In this document: in pieces, positions 1 to 10,758 of the stretch
Layout of the letters: every line of letters starts with the position of its first letter
How positions within the stretch are numbered: the first letter of the stretch is position 1
NCBI RefSeq assembly: GCF_000445105.1
Contig: NZ_ATDP01000091.1
Coordinates: forward strand, 62,001-126,000
From: Sphingobium lactosutens DS20
GTDB taxonomy: Bacteria > Pseudomonadota > Alphaproteobacteria > Sphingomonadales > Sphingomonadaceae
Direction: 5' to 3'
Length of the DNA stretch: 64,000 nt
Made by a program: the position numbers and the translations under genes
Notes under the pieces: model-generated
What the model saw: only the letters and a program-made list of their open reading frames with translations
Databases searched by the model: none
What the model was told of the DNA's origin: nothing

Positions 1-885
1 CGTTTCATAGGTGCGAGAAATCCAGTCGGACGCATAGCTGAGCGACCGGAGCACACGGGCATTATCACGATGGTGCCGCATGTCGGCCGAGAGGAACTGC
101 GCGATTTCGCGGCGTGCCTTGACCGAATTGCGCGGCCAGATCAGGCCCAGATCGTCCTGCGTCCGCTCGATGAGGCCGGCCGTATCCTCCAGCAAATCGT
201 CAAACGTCGTGAAGATGCGGCGCAGGCCCCGCGTTCCACGCTCGCCATCCAGCGTATAGCGCAGCCAAAGCAGCACGCCCTTGGACATCAGGAAATTGTT
301 GCGCCGCTCCAGCGACCGCGCGACTTCGACGGGATTGCGCAGCGGATGGATGGCGACCTGATCGACGCCCAGTTCATCAAAAATCGACCGCCAGAAGGGC
401 ATCAGGATCGACAGCCGCGGATCCTTGAAAATGAAGAGCGGCGAGTCGCCGAACTCGCTGCCCACCAATTCCATCGCGCGGTCGCGAAAGCGCTGTACCG
501 CCGACGATTTGAACCAGTCCGGGTTGAATTCCAGCCATTCGGACCATTCGCCGCCGCCCGATACGAGCATTTCCTCATTAAGGTCCTTGATCGGCTTCGA
601 TTCCCAATAGCCGGTCGAATTCCATTGGTCAGCGCCGATCAGGCGCGGCGGCATGTCACCGCCCAAGAGGTTGAGAGCGCGCGACAGAGCGCTCGTCCCG
701 GACCGGTGCGATGCGACGATCAGGACGGCGGTGCGCTTGGCCGATGAAGACGCAGCGGCCGAAGCCTCCGTCTTCTGTGCCTGACCTGATTTCGCCCCGC
801 CCGAAGCCTGCGTTTTTCCCGTCGACACCTTATCGTCCACCCTTGACCGCCCCTCAGACTGAATGGCCGCACCTTCTGACGCCAT
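1..885 (-). CDS. Sulfotransferase family protein (3' end cut by window edge)
   Basis: The reverse strand is open from an ATG at 885 to the first base, so the C-terminus lies outside the window; 295 codons are visible. After about 50 residues of low-complexity Ser/Ala/Lys/Gly sequence, a P-loop-like HRSGTSAL (residues 60-67) follows a beta-strand, as in the 5'-phosphosulfate-binding loop of PAPS-dependent sulfotransferases. A second typical element, HPLRNPVEVARSL (about 184-196), fits the 3'-phosphate-binding segment. The enzyme probably transfers sulfate to a glycan in the cytoplasm; its place beside capsule genes suggests a polysaccharide substrate, which is inference. The start is uncertain: a TTG lies 15 bases upstream, and the low-complexity head could be partly untranslated. 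It diverges from rfbA across 289 bases. Confidence 0.8.
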   Translation of the reverse strand, partial: MASEGAAIQSEGRSRVDDKVSTGKTQASGGAKSGQAQKTEASAAASSSAKRTAVLIVASHRSGTSALSRALNLLGGDMPPRLIGADQWNSTGYWESKPIKDLNEEMLVSGGGEWSEWLEFNPDWFKSSAVQRFRDRAMELVGSEFGDSPLFIFKDPRLSILMPFWRSIFDELGVDQVAIHPLRNPVEVARSLERRNNFLMSKGVLLWLRYTLDGERGTRGLRRIFTTFDDLLEDTAGLIERTQDDLGLIWPRNSVKARREIAQFLSADMRHHRDNARVLRSLSYASDWISRTYET

Positions 886-1174
886 GGTCGCGCGTGTCAA
901 TCATAAAGCCCCGCCCTGTCCCGCATTGCAACATTCGCAGCGTCTCGCAGCATTGGACAACGCGGCTGTCGCCAAAAGCGAAATGCCATAGCTTTGCCGC
1001 ACCGCAATGCAGCAAAGCGCAGCCAGAGCGCGACCCGTCCGGGCTTGACCTTCACAGCGCTTTGCCTGCCCCGACCACCCCAAATCCATCACCGGCCACT
1101 TTTCGCGCCGCAACATCGCCTTGCAATCGATAGCCGCCAACCCTAAACCGCGACGGTCTTTGAGGGAGCTTGAT

Positions 1175-2059
1175 GTGCGCAAGGGAATTATATTGGCCGG
1201 CGGATCCGGCACAAGACTCTATCCGCTGACCAAGGGCGTCTCGAAACAATTGATGCCCGTCTATGACAAGCCGATGATCTATTATCCGCTGTCGACCCTG
1301 ATGCTGTCGGGCATTCGCGACGTCCTGATCATCACTACGCCCCATGATGCCGCGGCCTTCCAGGCGCTTCTGGGCGACGGCAGCGAATGGGGCATGTCCC
1401 TGTCCTATGCCGTGCAGCCCGAACCCAAGGGGCTGGCCCAGGCCTATCATATCGGCGCGGATTTCGTGGGCAGCAATCCCTCCACGCTCGTGCTGGGCGA
1501 CAACATCTTTTACGGCCACGGCCTGGTCGACCTGTTGCGCAACGCCGGGTCGCGCGACAATGGTGCCACCGTCTTTGGCTATTATGTCAGCGATCCCAAG
1601 GCCTATGGCGTCGTGTCCTTCGATGCGCAGGGGCGTGCCGAAACCATCGAGGAAAAGCCCGAACAGCCCAAGTCCAACTATGCGGTCACGGGCCTCTATT
1701 TCTATGACGGGCGCGCGGTCGACATGGCGCGCGATCTGCAACCCTCCCCGCGTGGCGAACTGGAGATCACCGATCTTAATCGCCTCTATCTGGAAGAAGG
1801 GTCTTTGTCGGTCGAGATCATGGGCCGCGGCTACGCCTGGCTCGACACCGGCACGCATGGATCGCTGCTCGACGCCGCGCTCTATGTGCGCGTGACGGAG
1901 GACCGCCAAGGCCTCAAAATCTGCTGTCCCGAGGAAATCGCCTGGCGGCAGGGCTTCATCGACGATGCCCAGCTTGAAAAGGTCGCCGCCCCGCTGCGCA
2001 AGAGCGGTTATGGCGACTATCTTATGGGCCTGCTGGGCGGCAAGGGAGCGATTGCGTGA
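1175..2059 (+). CDS. rfbA: Glucose-1-phosphate thymidylyltransferase
   Basis: This enzyme makes dTDP-glucose from dTTP and glucose-1-phosphate, the first step of the dTDP-L-rhamnose pathway in the cytoplasm. The product of 294 residues matches RmlA length. The nucleotide-binding signature [11 protein letters not shown] sits at about residues 9-19, and [14 protein letters not shown] carries the sugar-phosphate-binding lysine region. I chose the GTG at 1175 because GAGG lies just before it and the protein then begins [10 protein letters not shown], the family's usual start; the frame stays open 18 codons further upstream to an ATG at 1121. The next gene, rfbC, overlaps its stop codon by four bases, so the genes are translationally coupled. 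Confidence 0.95.
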   Translation: MRKGIILAGGSGTRLYPLTKGVSKQLMPVYDKPMIYYPLSTLMLSGIRDVLIITTPHDAAAFQALLGDGSEWGMSLSYAVQPEPKGLAQAYHIGADFVGSNPSTLVLGDNIFYGHGLVDLLRNAGSRDNGATVFGYYVSDPKAYGVVSFDAQGRAETIEEKPEQPKSNYAVTGLYFYDGRAVDMARDLQPSPRGELEITDLNRLYLEEGSLSVEIMGRGYAWLDTGTHGSLLDAALYVRVTEDRQGLKICCPEEIAWRQGFIDDAQLEKVAAPLRKSGYGDYLMGLLGGKGAIA

Positions 2060-2601
2060 ACATCATCGAAACCGCCATTTCCGGCCCCGTCATCATCGAA
2101 CCACGCGTGTTTGGCGACGAACGCGGCTTCTTTTACGAAAGCTACAATGCCGGCGCGTTCAAGGCGGCCGGGCTGGATCTGAATTTCGTTCAGGACAATC
2201 ACAGCAAGTCGGCCAAGGGCGTGCTGCGCGGCCTGCATTTCCAGAACCCCAATCCTCAGGGCAAGCTGGTCCGCGTGACCGCCGGCCGCGTCTGGGACGT
2301 CGCCGTCGACATTCGCCGGTCCAGCCCGCATTTCGGCAAATGGGTCGGGGTCGAACTGTCCGCCGCTAACAAGCGGATGTTCTGGGTGCCCGAAGGCTTT
2401 GCCCATGGCTTCATCGCCCTGGAGGACGGCACCGAATTTCTCTACAAATGCACCGCCACCTATGACCCGTCCGCCGAACATTCGCTGATGTGGAACGACC
2501 CGGCGGTCGGCATTGAATGGCCGCTCGAAGGGCTGAAGCCGCAATTGTCGGGCAAGGACGCGCAGGGCAAGGCGCTGAGCGAGATCGAGGCGTTCGCATG
2601 A
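2056..2601 (+). CDS. rfbC: dTDP-4-dehydrorhamnose 3,5-epimerase
   Basis: This cupin-fold enzyme epimerises C3 and C5 of dTDP-4-keto-6-deoxyglucose to the L-lyxo form. The 181-residue length is normal. The active-site histidine lies in the [18 protein letters not shown] stretch (about residues 57-74), and FAHGFIAL (about 115-122) is also family-typical. It starts with GTG inside the GTGA overlap with rfbA and ends in an ATGA overlap with rfbD, so rfbA, rfbC and rfbD form one tight unit. Its substrate requires RfbB (dTDP-glucose 4,6-dehydratase), whose gene is not in this window. Confidence 0.95.
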   Translation: MNIIETAISGPVIIEPRVFGDERGFFYESYNAGAFKAAGLDLNFVQDNHSKSAKGVLRGLHFQNPNPQGKLVRVTAGRVWDVAVDIRRSSPHFGKWVGVELSAANKRMFWVPEGFAHGFIALEDGTEFLYKCTATYDPSAEHSLMWNDPAVGIEWPLEGLKPQLSGKDAQGKALSEIEAFA

Positions 2602-3455
2602 AGGCGCTGATCACAGGGGCCAAGGGGCAACTTGGCCGGGGATTGCAGGCGACCGCGCCGGCGGGCGCGACATTGATCTGCGTCGATGTCGATGAACTCG
2701 ACATCACAGACAGCGACGCGGTCAATGCTTTCGTGGCGCGGGAAAAGCCGGACCTGATCCTCAACGCCGCCGCCTATACCGCCGTCGACAAGGCGGAGGC
2801 GGACGAAGACGCCGCGATGGCGATCAACGGAACGGCAACCGGAACGCTGGCGGATGCCGCCCGGTCCGTGGGCGCGCGGTTCGTCCATGTGTCGACCGAC
2901 TTCGTGTTCGACGGGCGCGCGGGCATCCCCTATGCGCCCGACGCGCCGACCGCGCCGCTCAGCGCCTATGGACGCACCAAGCTGGCGGGCGAGCAGCTGG
3001 CCGGCCCGGATGCGCTGATCGTGCGCACGGCCTGGGTCTATGCGCCGACCGGCGGCAATTTCGTGCGCACCATGCTGCGCCTGATGGCGGAGCGGCCCGA
3101 AGTGCGGGTCGTCGCCGACCAGATCGGCACGCCGACCTATGCCCCCGGCCTTGCATCCGCGCTCTGGACCATGGCCGGCAACGACGTGTCGGGCATTCAC
3201 CATTATACCGACAGCGGCGCGGCCAGCTGGTATGATTTTGCGGTAGCGATCCAGGAAGAAGGATTGGCGACTGGCCTGCTGACCCAGGAAGCGCAGATCG
3301 TGCCGATCCCGACCAGCGCCTATCCGACGCCGGCCGTGCGTCCGCATTATTCGGTTCTGGACAAGGCATCGACCTTTGAAGCGCTGGGCGGCCCGACGCC
3401 GCATTGGCGCGCCAATCTGCGCGTCATGATGAAGGCGATCAAGACGAACGGCTGA
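2598..3455 (+). CDS. rfbD: dTDP-4-dehydrorhamnose reductase
   Basis: This extended short-chain dehydrogenase reduces dTDP-4-keto-L-rhamnose to dTDP-L-rhamnose with NAD(P)H. The 285-residue product has the glycine-rich GAKGQLGRGL motif at residues 7-16, the VSTDFVFDG strand and the catalytic YGRTKLAGE motif (YxxxK). The ATG at 2598 overlaps the rfbC stop as ATGA and gives the usual MKALITG start, so the longer open frame from 2517 is not used. Its 3' end overlaps the convergent glycosyltransferase gene by 17 bases. It is the last gene of the rhamnose unit. Confidence 0.95.
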   Translation: MKALITGAKGQLGRGLQATAPAGATLICVDVDELDITDSDAVNAFVAREKPDLILNAAAYTAVDKAEADEDAAMAINGTATGTLADAARSVGARFVHVSTDFVFDGRAGIPYAPDAPTAPLSAYGRTKLAGEQLAGPDALIVRTAWVYAPTGGNFVRTMLRLMAERPEVRVVADQIGTPTYAPGLASALWTMAGNDVSGIHHYTDSGAASWYDFAVAIQEEGLATGLLTQEAQIVPIPTSAYPTPAVRPHYSVLDKASTFEALGGPTPHWRANLRVMMKAIKTNG

Positions 3456-4650
3456 CCGGCCGTTCGTCGACCAGCTTCAGCGCGCGGAGCAAGGCCCGCG
3501 CGCTGTCGTCCCACCCCGCACCGGCATAAGGGTCCGGGTCCGGCGCCTTGAGCAGCTCGACCAGTCGATCCGCGAGCGCAGCAGGCGTCTCGTCCTGGAA
3601 AAAATAGAGGCCCGGTCGCTCCAGTTCGCGAAAGACATGCAGGTCCCGGGCCAACACCTTGCGACCCTGACGCAGCGCCTCGGCGACCGGCAAGCCATAG
3701 CCCTCGCCCCGCGAAGGAACGGCAACCAGCGACGCCCGCATATAGAGCGCGGTCAAAAGCTCATCGCTCGCATTATCGAGCCACAGGAAGCGCGGCTCGC
3801 GCTGCGCCAGCGCGCGCATATGCGCCTGCAAGGCTTCGGTCCGCCAACCCGGGCGACCGACGACAACGAGATAGGGTGCGGTCGGGTCGGTCCGCCACAG
3901 ATGCTCCATCGCCGCGATCAAGCTATCATGGCCCTTGCGCGGCTCAATGGTCCCGACCGCCAGCACCATGTCCTGACCCTGCAATCGGTCCAGCGCCGCG
4001 GTGCCCTTCGCATCGATACCCGTGGTCGGGCTGGAATGCTCGATCGCGCCGCTGAGCGGCATGACATGCACCTCTATCCGCTCACGCACCGGCGCGGGCG
4101 CAGCTTGCAGCATGTCGTTCAGATCGCGCGCCACTTGCCCGGAAATACAGATGGCGCGATCGGCATAGCGCATCAGCAGCTTGATCCAGCCGCGAAAATT
4201 GCGCGCCGTACTGTCGGGAAACCAGTCCGGCCTTTGCAGCGGCAACAGGTCATAGACGATCAGGTTGATGGACGCCCCCGCCCGGCACCACCGGGCAATT
4301 TGTCGCCGGTGCCGGATCAACCTGTGCGCTGCAAGGTCAAGACCCAGAAACAGGTCCCCCGCCCCCGCCCACACCAAGGGCGCGGACCGTGCAGGCAACG
4401 AAAAAACCTGTGTGCCCGGATCAAAATGCGCGACCGCATATCCGCGCCGCGCCGTCGCCGCGACAGGCACCAAGTCGACATCCGATATGTCCGCCTCGAT
4501 CAGACGCTGCCAGAGCGCGCGAACCACCCGCTGAATGCCGGTGCCCGCATCATGCTGCGCGATGGTGGAGACATCGATGAGGAGGCGGCGTTGCGTCGGC
4601 CTAGAAGCTCCCGGCTTCTGCCAGGAGCCTAACCATTTCAGCCAACTCAT
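3439..4650 (-). CDS. GT4-family glycosyltransferase
   Basis: The 403-residue product is a GT-B-fold retaining glycosyltransferase (glycosyl transferase group 1). GTIEPRKGHD (about residue 233) is the usual start of the C-terminal Rossmann domain, and SRGEGYGLPVAEAL carries the E-x7-E donor-nucleotide motif. It has no membrane segment, so it should act at the cytoplasmic face on a lipid-linked glycan. Its start overlaps the end of the KpsT-like ATPase gene by four bases (ATGA), making it the last gene of a kpsE-kpsM-kpsT-GT operon. Donor and acceptor cannot be read from the sequence; rhamnose or mannose nucleotides made by neighbours are plausible donors. Confidence 0.88.
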   Translation of the reverse strand: MSWLKWLGSWQKPGASRPTQRRLLIDVSTIAQHDAGTGIQRVVRALWQRLIEADISDVDLVPVAATARRGYAVAHFDPGTQVFSLPARSAPLVWAGAGDLFLGLDLAAHRLIRHRRQIARWCRAGASINLIVYDLLPLQRPDWFPDSTARNFRGWIKLLMRYADRAICISGQVARDLNDMLQAAPAPVRERIEVHVMPLSGAIEHSSPTTGIDAKGTAALDRLQGQDMVLAVGTIEPRKGHDSLIAAMEHLWRTDPTAPYLVVVGRPGWRTEALQAHMRALAQREPRFLWLDNASDELLTALYMRASLVAVPSRGEGYGLPVAEALRQGRKVLARDLHVFRELERPGLYFFQDETPAALADRLVELLKAPDPDPYAGAGWDDSARALLRALKLVDERPVSRSS

Positions 4651-5303
4651 CCGGTAGCGTTGGCCTGGTAGAAGGCGAAGGCTTCGTCCATGTCGTCAAA
4701 TTCGGTCAATGTGCTGCGCGCCAGGACGGCGGCGCGGTCGCAACGATCACGCACGAAATTGTCGTTGTGCGACACGATGATCATCGCGCGGTCCTTCCGC
4801 TTGACGAACAGTTCGTTGTAGCATTTTTCCTGAAAACGCTTGTCGCCCACCGCCACGATCTCGTCGATCAGGAAGCAATCGAAGTCGACCGCGAGGGAAA
4901 TGCCAAAACCCAGTCGCGCCCGCATACCGGCGGAATAGGTCTTGATCGGTTCCTTCAGATAACGGCCAAGCTCAGCAAACTCCTCCACTGCCTGTTCGGC
5001 CTCTTCTGGATCCTTGTTATAAACACGGCAAATGAACTTGAGATTATCCAGACCCGTCAGCGAATGCTGAAATGCGCCGGAAAAGGCGAGCGGCCAGGAT
5101 ATCGACATGTCGCCCACGATCCGACCGCCAGTGGGTTGTTCGATACCGCCTATCAACCGAATGAGAGTGGACTTCCCGGCGCCGTTGCGACCCAGAATGC
5201 CGATTTTTTCGCCACGATTGATCGTGAAGCCCACATCCTTGAAGACCCAATGCCGGCCCGTACGCGTGCGATACGCCTTGCTGATATTTTCCAGACGGAT
5301 CAT
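4647..5303 (-). CDS. kpsT: Capsular polysaccharide ABC exporter, ATP-binding protein
   Basis: The 218-residue ATPase has Walker A GRNGAGKSTL (about residues 39-48), an ABC signature TYSAGMRARLGF (about 142-153), a Walker B ending FLIDEIVAVGD and an H-loop in VSHN. The short length and the SAGM signature are typical of KpsT/CtrD/BexA/Wzt-core ATPases that energise export of capsule or O-antigen chains. There is no C-terminal carbohydrate-binding domain as in O-antigen Wzt, which favours a capsule-type system. It overlaps the permease gene at its 5' end (ATGA) and the glycosyltransferase at its 3' end. Confidence 0.92.
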   Translation of the reverse strand: MIRLENISKAYRTRTGRHWVFKDVGFTINRGEKIGILGRNGAGKSTLIRLIGGIEQPTGGRIVGDMSISWPLAFSGAFQHSLTGLDNLKFICRVYNKDPEEAEQAVEEFAELGRYLKEPIKTYSAGMRARLGFGISLAVDFDCFLIDEIVAVGDKRFQEKCYNELFVKRKDRAMIIVSHNDNFVRDRCDRAAVLARSTLTEFDDMDEAFAFYQANATG

Positions 5304-6109
5304 GCGGGCACCAGATTGCGGCCTGCGCGGCGGATTTCGACCAGACCGAGCAAGGTTAAGACCAGATTGATTGTCGCCATATAACCCAGGTCGTAATGCG
5401 CAACAAATTCGGACCCGAAAAATCCGTCACGCACGCACTCGACGCCATGAACCATCGGCAGCAACAGCACCCATTCGCGGAACTCGGGCGGAAGCGAGTC
5501 CACCAGCCAGGCCGATCCGGACAAAGGGAATAAGAGATATTGCATCGGGTGCCAGAATTTATCGACCAGTTCGGATCGGTGCGACAACGCGCCAACGAAC
5601 ATGCCGAGCGCGCTGCCCCACCAGGCCAGCATCAACCATCCGCCGACGACTTTAAGGGGGTCCTCCGGCAAACTGAGCCAACCAATCGCCGCAAAAATGA
5701 TGGTCAACACCAGGAAGGATGTCGCGACGCTGACCCCTTCCAACAACAGGCGCGAAGCGAAGATGTCGAAAATCTTCACATTGCGGTGATACATCAGCGA
5801 CAAATTAGGCTCGATGGAATCCACCAGCCGCGATGGCATGTTTCGCCAGACCAGCACGCTGGAATAGCCGGTCACCGCAAATGCGGCGATTGTCAGGCTG
5901 GACCCATGAACGGCCTTCAGCGCGCTCCAGATCAGAGTCACGCCGACCGTGAAGATCATCGGTTCGACGAACAGCCACAAAAAGCCGATATTGTGACGGC
6001 CAAAGCGCGTGATGACCTCACGCAGGATGAGCGCATGGATGACCCGCCGCTGAATCGCGAAGGAGTGCGCGAAGCTGGTGCGCGGCACCTCCGGACCATT
6101 CTCGTCCAT
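5300..6109 (-). CDS. kpsM: Capsular polysaccharide ABC exporter, permease
   Basis: The 269-residue membrane protein has about six hydrophobic segments and the ABC2-type layout of KpsM/CtrC/BexB permeases. The N-terminal cytosolic part (IQRRVIHALILREVITRFG) is the typical amphipathic entry of this family. With the KpsT-like ATPase it should form the inner-membrane channel that exports the finished, probably lipid-linked, polysaccharide. Its start codon shares one base with the kpsE stop (TGATG), so the two are translationally coupled. Confidence 0.92.
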   Translation of the reverse strand: MDENGPEVPRTSFAHSFAIQRRVIHALILREVITRFGRHNIGFLWLFVEPMIFTVGVTLIWSALKAVHGSSLTIAAFAVTGYSSVLVWRNMPSRLVDSIEPNLSLMYHRNVKIFDIFASRLLLEGVSVATSFLVLTIIFAAIGWLSLPEDPLKVVGGWLMLAWWGSALGMFVGALSHRSELVDKFWHPMQYLLFPLSGSAWLVDSLPPEFREWVLLLPMVHGVECVRDGFFGSEFVAHYDLGYMATINLVLTLLGLVEIRRAGRNLVPA

Positions 6110-7206
6110 CAGTCCTTATGTTCCTTGATACCGCTGACCAGCATCGACAGCACCGCCCAAACGACCATGCCAACGGCGAATACGCCCAGAATGGCGCGCA
6201 TGCGATGCGGTTCGGTTGGATAATCCGGGATATTGGGTTCGACGATGCGCTCGACATAGGCGCGCTTGCGACGGGCCTCGTTCCGCGCATCCTGCAACGA
6301 CGTGATCGCCGCCGCCAACACCTTGTCCGCCAGCTGGCTTTCAAGTTGCAGCCGCTGATATTGCGCCGCGGTGGCGGCCAAGGATTTCTGGTTGCCGGCC
6401 ACCAGACCGACCTGCTGGTCGATTTCGCGGCTCAGCTCGCGCACGCGGGTCTGCAAAATCGGAATTTGCGGATTCTGCGGGGTGAAGGCGCGCAGCTGGA
6501 CCAGCTGCGTCTTGGTCGAGATCATTTCGTCCTGGAGCTTGGAAATCATCTGCAACTGGACGTTCGCCTGCTGTTCGGGATCGACCACTCCTTCCTGATT
6601 CCGATATTGGGAGAGCGCGAGCGCGGCCTTGCGCGCGACCGCCTTGGCCTCCTCCAACTCCTTCGACGCATAGGCGATCAGGTCGGCGCGGGAACGCTGG
6701 TTCAGATCATTGACCAGCGTTTCGGCCTGGGCGAGCAACCGGCGATTGATTTCATATGCGTCCTTGGGGGCAAAGGCGCGCACTTTCAGCGTCGTGATCG
6801 ATGCGCCCGCATCATAGGCGACTTCGATCTTCTTGGTGTAGAAGTTGAACAGCCGATCGCGAGACACGCCCGAGCGCCAAGGGTCGAAACGGTTCAGGAC
6901 GGAAATGGAATCATTACCATAGGCCCTGGTCACCAGACCGTCGCGATTGAGTTTCGCAAGGGCGTCCCGCGACAGGATATAGTCGCGCGTGGCATAGCCT
7001 TCATTGCTGGAATTGCCCCCAGACTTGATTAGCGCGCCCAGGCTGGAGGGTTCGCTCTTCTCCGCATTCTGGACAACAAAATGCGATTCAGAGATATAAA
7101 GGTCAGAACTCAAGCCATAATATAAAGCGGCAATCGCCGTAGGAATCAGGACCGAAGCGATAAAGAGAGTCGGTACGCGGCCGACACGATCAGGAATTTT
7201 CAGCAT
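6109..7206 (-). CDS. kpsE: Capsule export inner-membrane polysaccharide co-polymerase-like protein
   Basis: The 365-residue product has one membrane segment near each end (about residues 13-33 and 332-354) and a long helical periplasmic middle rich in Gln, Ala and Leu. This is the layout of KpsE/CtrB/BexC proteins, which link the ABC exporter to the outer-membrane lipoprotein. A YISESHFVVQNAE segment follows the first helix, as in this family. I use the ATG at 7206; a GTG six bases further upstream is also possible. It is the first gene of the export operon and diverges from ugd across about 180 bases, which must hold promoters in both directions. Confidence 0.88.
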   Translation of the reverse strand: MLKIPDRVGRVPTLFIASVLIPTAIAALYYGLSSDLYISESHFVVQNAEKSEPSSLGALIKSGGNSSNEGYATRDYILSRDALAKLNRDGLVTRAYGNDSISVLNRFDPWRSGVSRDRLFNFYTKKIEVAYDAGASITTLKVRAFAPKDAYEINRRLLAQAETLVNDLNQRSRADLIAYASKELEEAKAVARKAALALSQYRNQEGVVDPEQQANVQLQMISKLQDEMISTKTQLVQLRAFTPQNPQIPILQTRVRELSREIDQQVGLVAGNQKSLAATAAQYQRLQLESQLADKVLAAAITSLQDARNEARRKRAYVERIVEPNIPDYPTEPHRMRAILGVFAVGMVVWAVLSMLVSGIKEHKD

Positions 7207-7388
7207 TGGCACTCGTCAGCCCATAGTTTGGGCTTGTGTTAGGAGTGGCATCCTTCAAAGTCCAGCATATTGCATCGCGGCACAATAGTGGCGCCCTGGA
7301 CGTCACGACCTGCCCACTGCATGTTTGTAATCGGCAAAGGGCGTGCTAGGGCGGGCGCTCCTTCCTACAGCAGGGGCTGTCTGGCTTT

Positions 7389-9753
<2,365 letters not shown>

Positions 9754-9765
9754 ACGGAGCCGGAC

Positions 9766-10665
9766 ATGACCACCACCCTCATCACCGGCGCGGCGGGCTT
9801 TACGGGGCGCTATCTGGCGCGGCGGCTGGCCGACCGGGGCCATCGCGTGGTCGCCCTGCTGCGTGAGCCTGCCGTTCTGGCAGATGTCGGCGTGGCCGAA
9901 ACCCATATATGCGACCTGTCCGATGCCGCAGGGCTGCGCGCAATATTGCGGCAGGTCCGGCCCGATCATATCGTCCATCTGGCCGCGATCGCCTTCGTCG
10001 CGCATGACGATCTGGCTGACATGTATCGCAGCAACATCGTCGGCCTGCGCAACCTGCTCGCCGCTGCGGAAGGCCTTGAAGGCAAGTCCCGATCCGTCCT
10101 GGTGGCGAGCAGCGCCAACATCTATGGCAATGGCAGGGCGGGCCGTCTTAGCGAGGACCTGCCCCCCGCTCCCGCCAATGATTATGGCGTGACCAAGGCC
10201 GCGGGCGAGATGATCTGCCGCCTGTTCGCCCCCCGCCTGCCGGTCATCGTCACCCGCCCGTTCAATTATACCGGGGTCGGACAATCGCCCAGCTTCCTTA
10301 TTCCCAAGATTATCGATCATGTCCGTCGCCGTGCGCCCGAGATTGAACTTGGCAATCTGGACGTGGCGCGCGACTTTTCCGACGTGCGCATGGTGGTCGA
10401 CGCCTATGCCCGGTTGATAGAAGAGCCAGCCGCGATCGGCGGCACATTCAATGTCTGTTCGGGCGAAGCGACCAGTCTTGGTCAGCTTCTGGACAGCATA
10501 AGGCGGCTATCGGGCCATGATTTTGAGGTGCGGGTCAATCCGGCCTTCGTCCGCGCCGACGAGGTCAAGAGCCTGTGCGGCGACGCGAGCCGGATCGAAT
10601 CCGTGATCGGCCCGCTGGCGCGCGTGCCGCTCGATGACACGCTGCAGTGGATGTTGACGGCATGA
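9766..10665 (+). CDS. rmd: NAD-dependent epimerase/dehydratase, probably GDP-6-deoxy-D-mannose reductase
   Basis: The 299-residue extended SDR has GAAGFTGRYLARRLADRG at the N-terminus, SSANIYGNG around the catalytic serine, and NDYGVTKAAGE with the YxxxK pair. RPFNYTGVGQSPSFLIPKI resembles Rmd, which reduces GDP-4-keto-6-deoxymannose to GDP-D-rhamnose. Adjacency to gmd (12-base gap) supports that role. The alternative is a GDP-6-deoxy-D-talose or GDP-L-fucose-type enzyme; the motif set and length fit Rmd better, but the C4 product configuration cannot be read from sequence. Confidence 0.75.
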   Translation: MTTTLITGAAGFTGRYLARRLADRGHRVVALLREPAVLADVGVAETHICDLSDAAGLRAILRQVRPDHIVHLAAIAFVAHDDLADMYRSNIVGLRNLLAAAEGLEGKSRSVLVASSANIYGNGRAGRLSEDLPPAPANDYGVTKAAGEMICRLFAPRLPVIVTRPFNYTGVGQSPSFLIPKIIDHVRRRAPEIELGNLDVARDFSDVRMVVDAYARLIEEPAAIGGTFNVCSGEATSLGQLLDSIRRLSGHDFEVRVNPAFVRADEVKSLCGDASRIESVIGPLARVPLDDTLQWMLTA

Positions 10666-10758
10666 GGTGACAGGATCGCGGCCGGTCGGTAATGTCCTGC
10701 CACCCGGTGCTGGCTGATGTTTGAATTTTTGTGGCCCGTTCGGGCGCTAGGAGACTTG

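Noticed and set aside
70-747. A 225-codon plus-strand frame at the left edge
   Set aside because: It overlaps the sulfotransferase gene, which carries the P-loop motif on the reverse strand.
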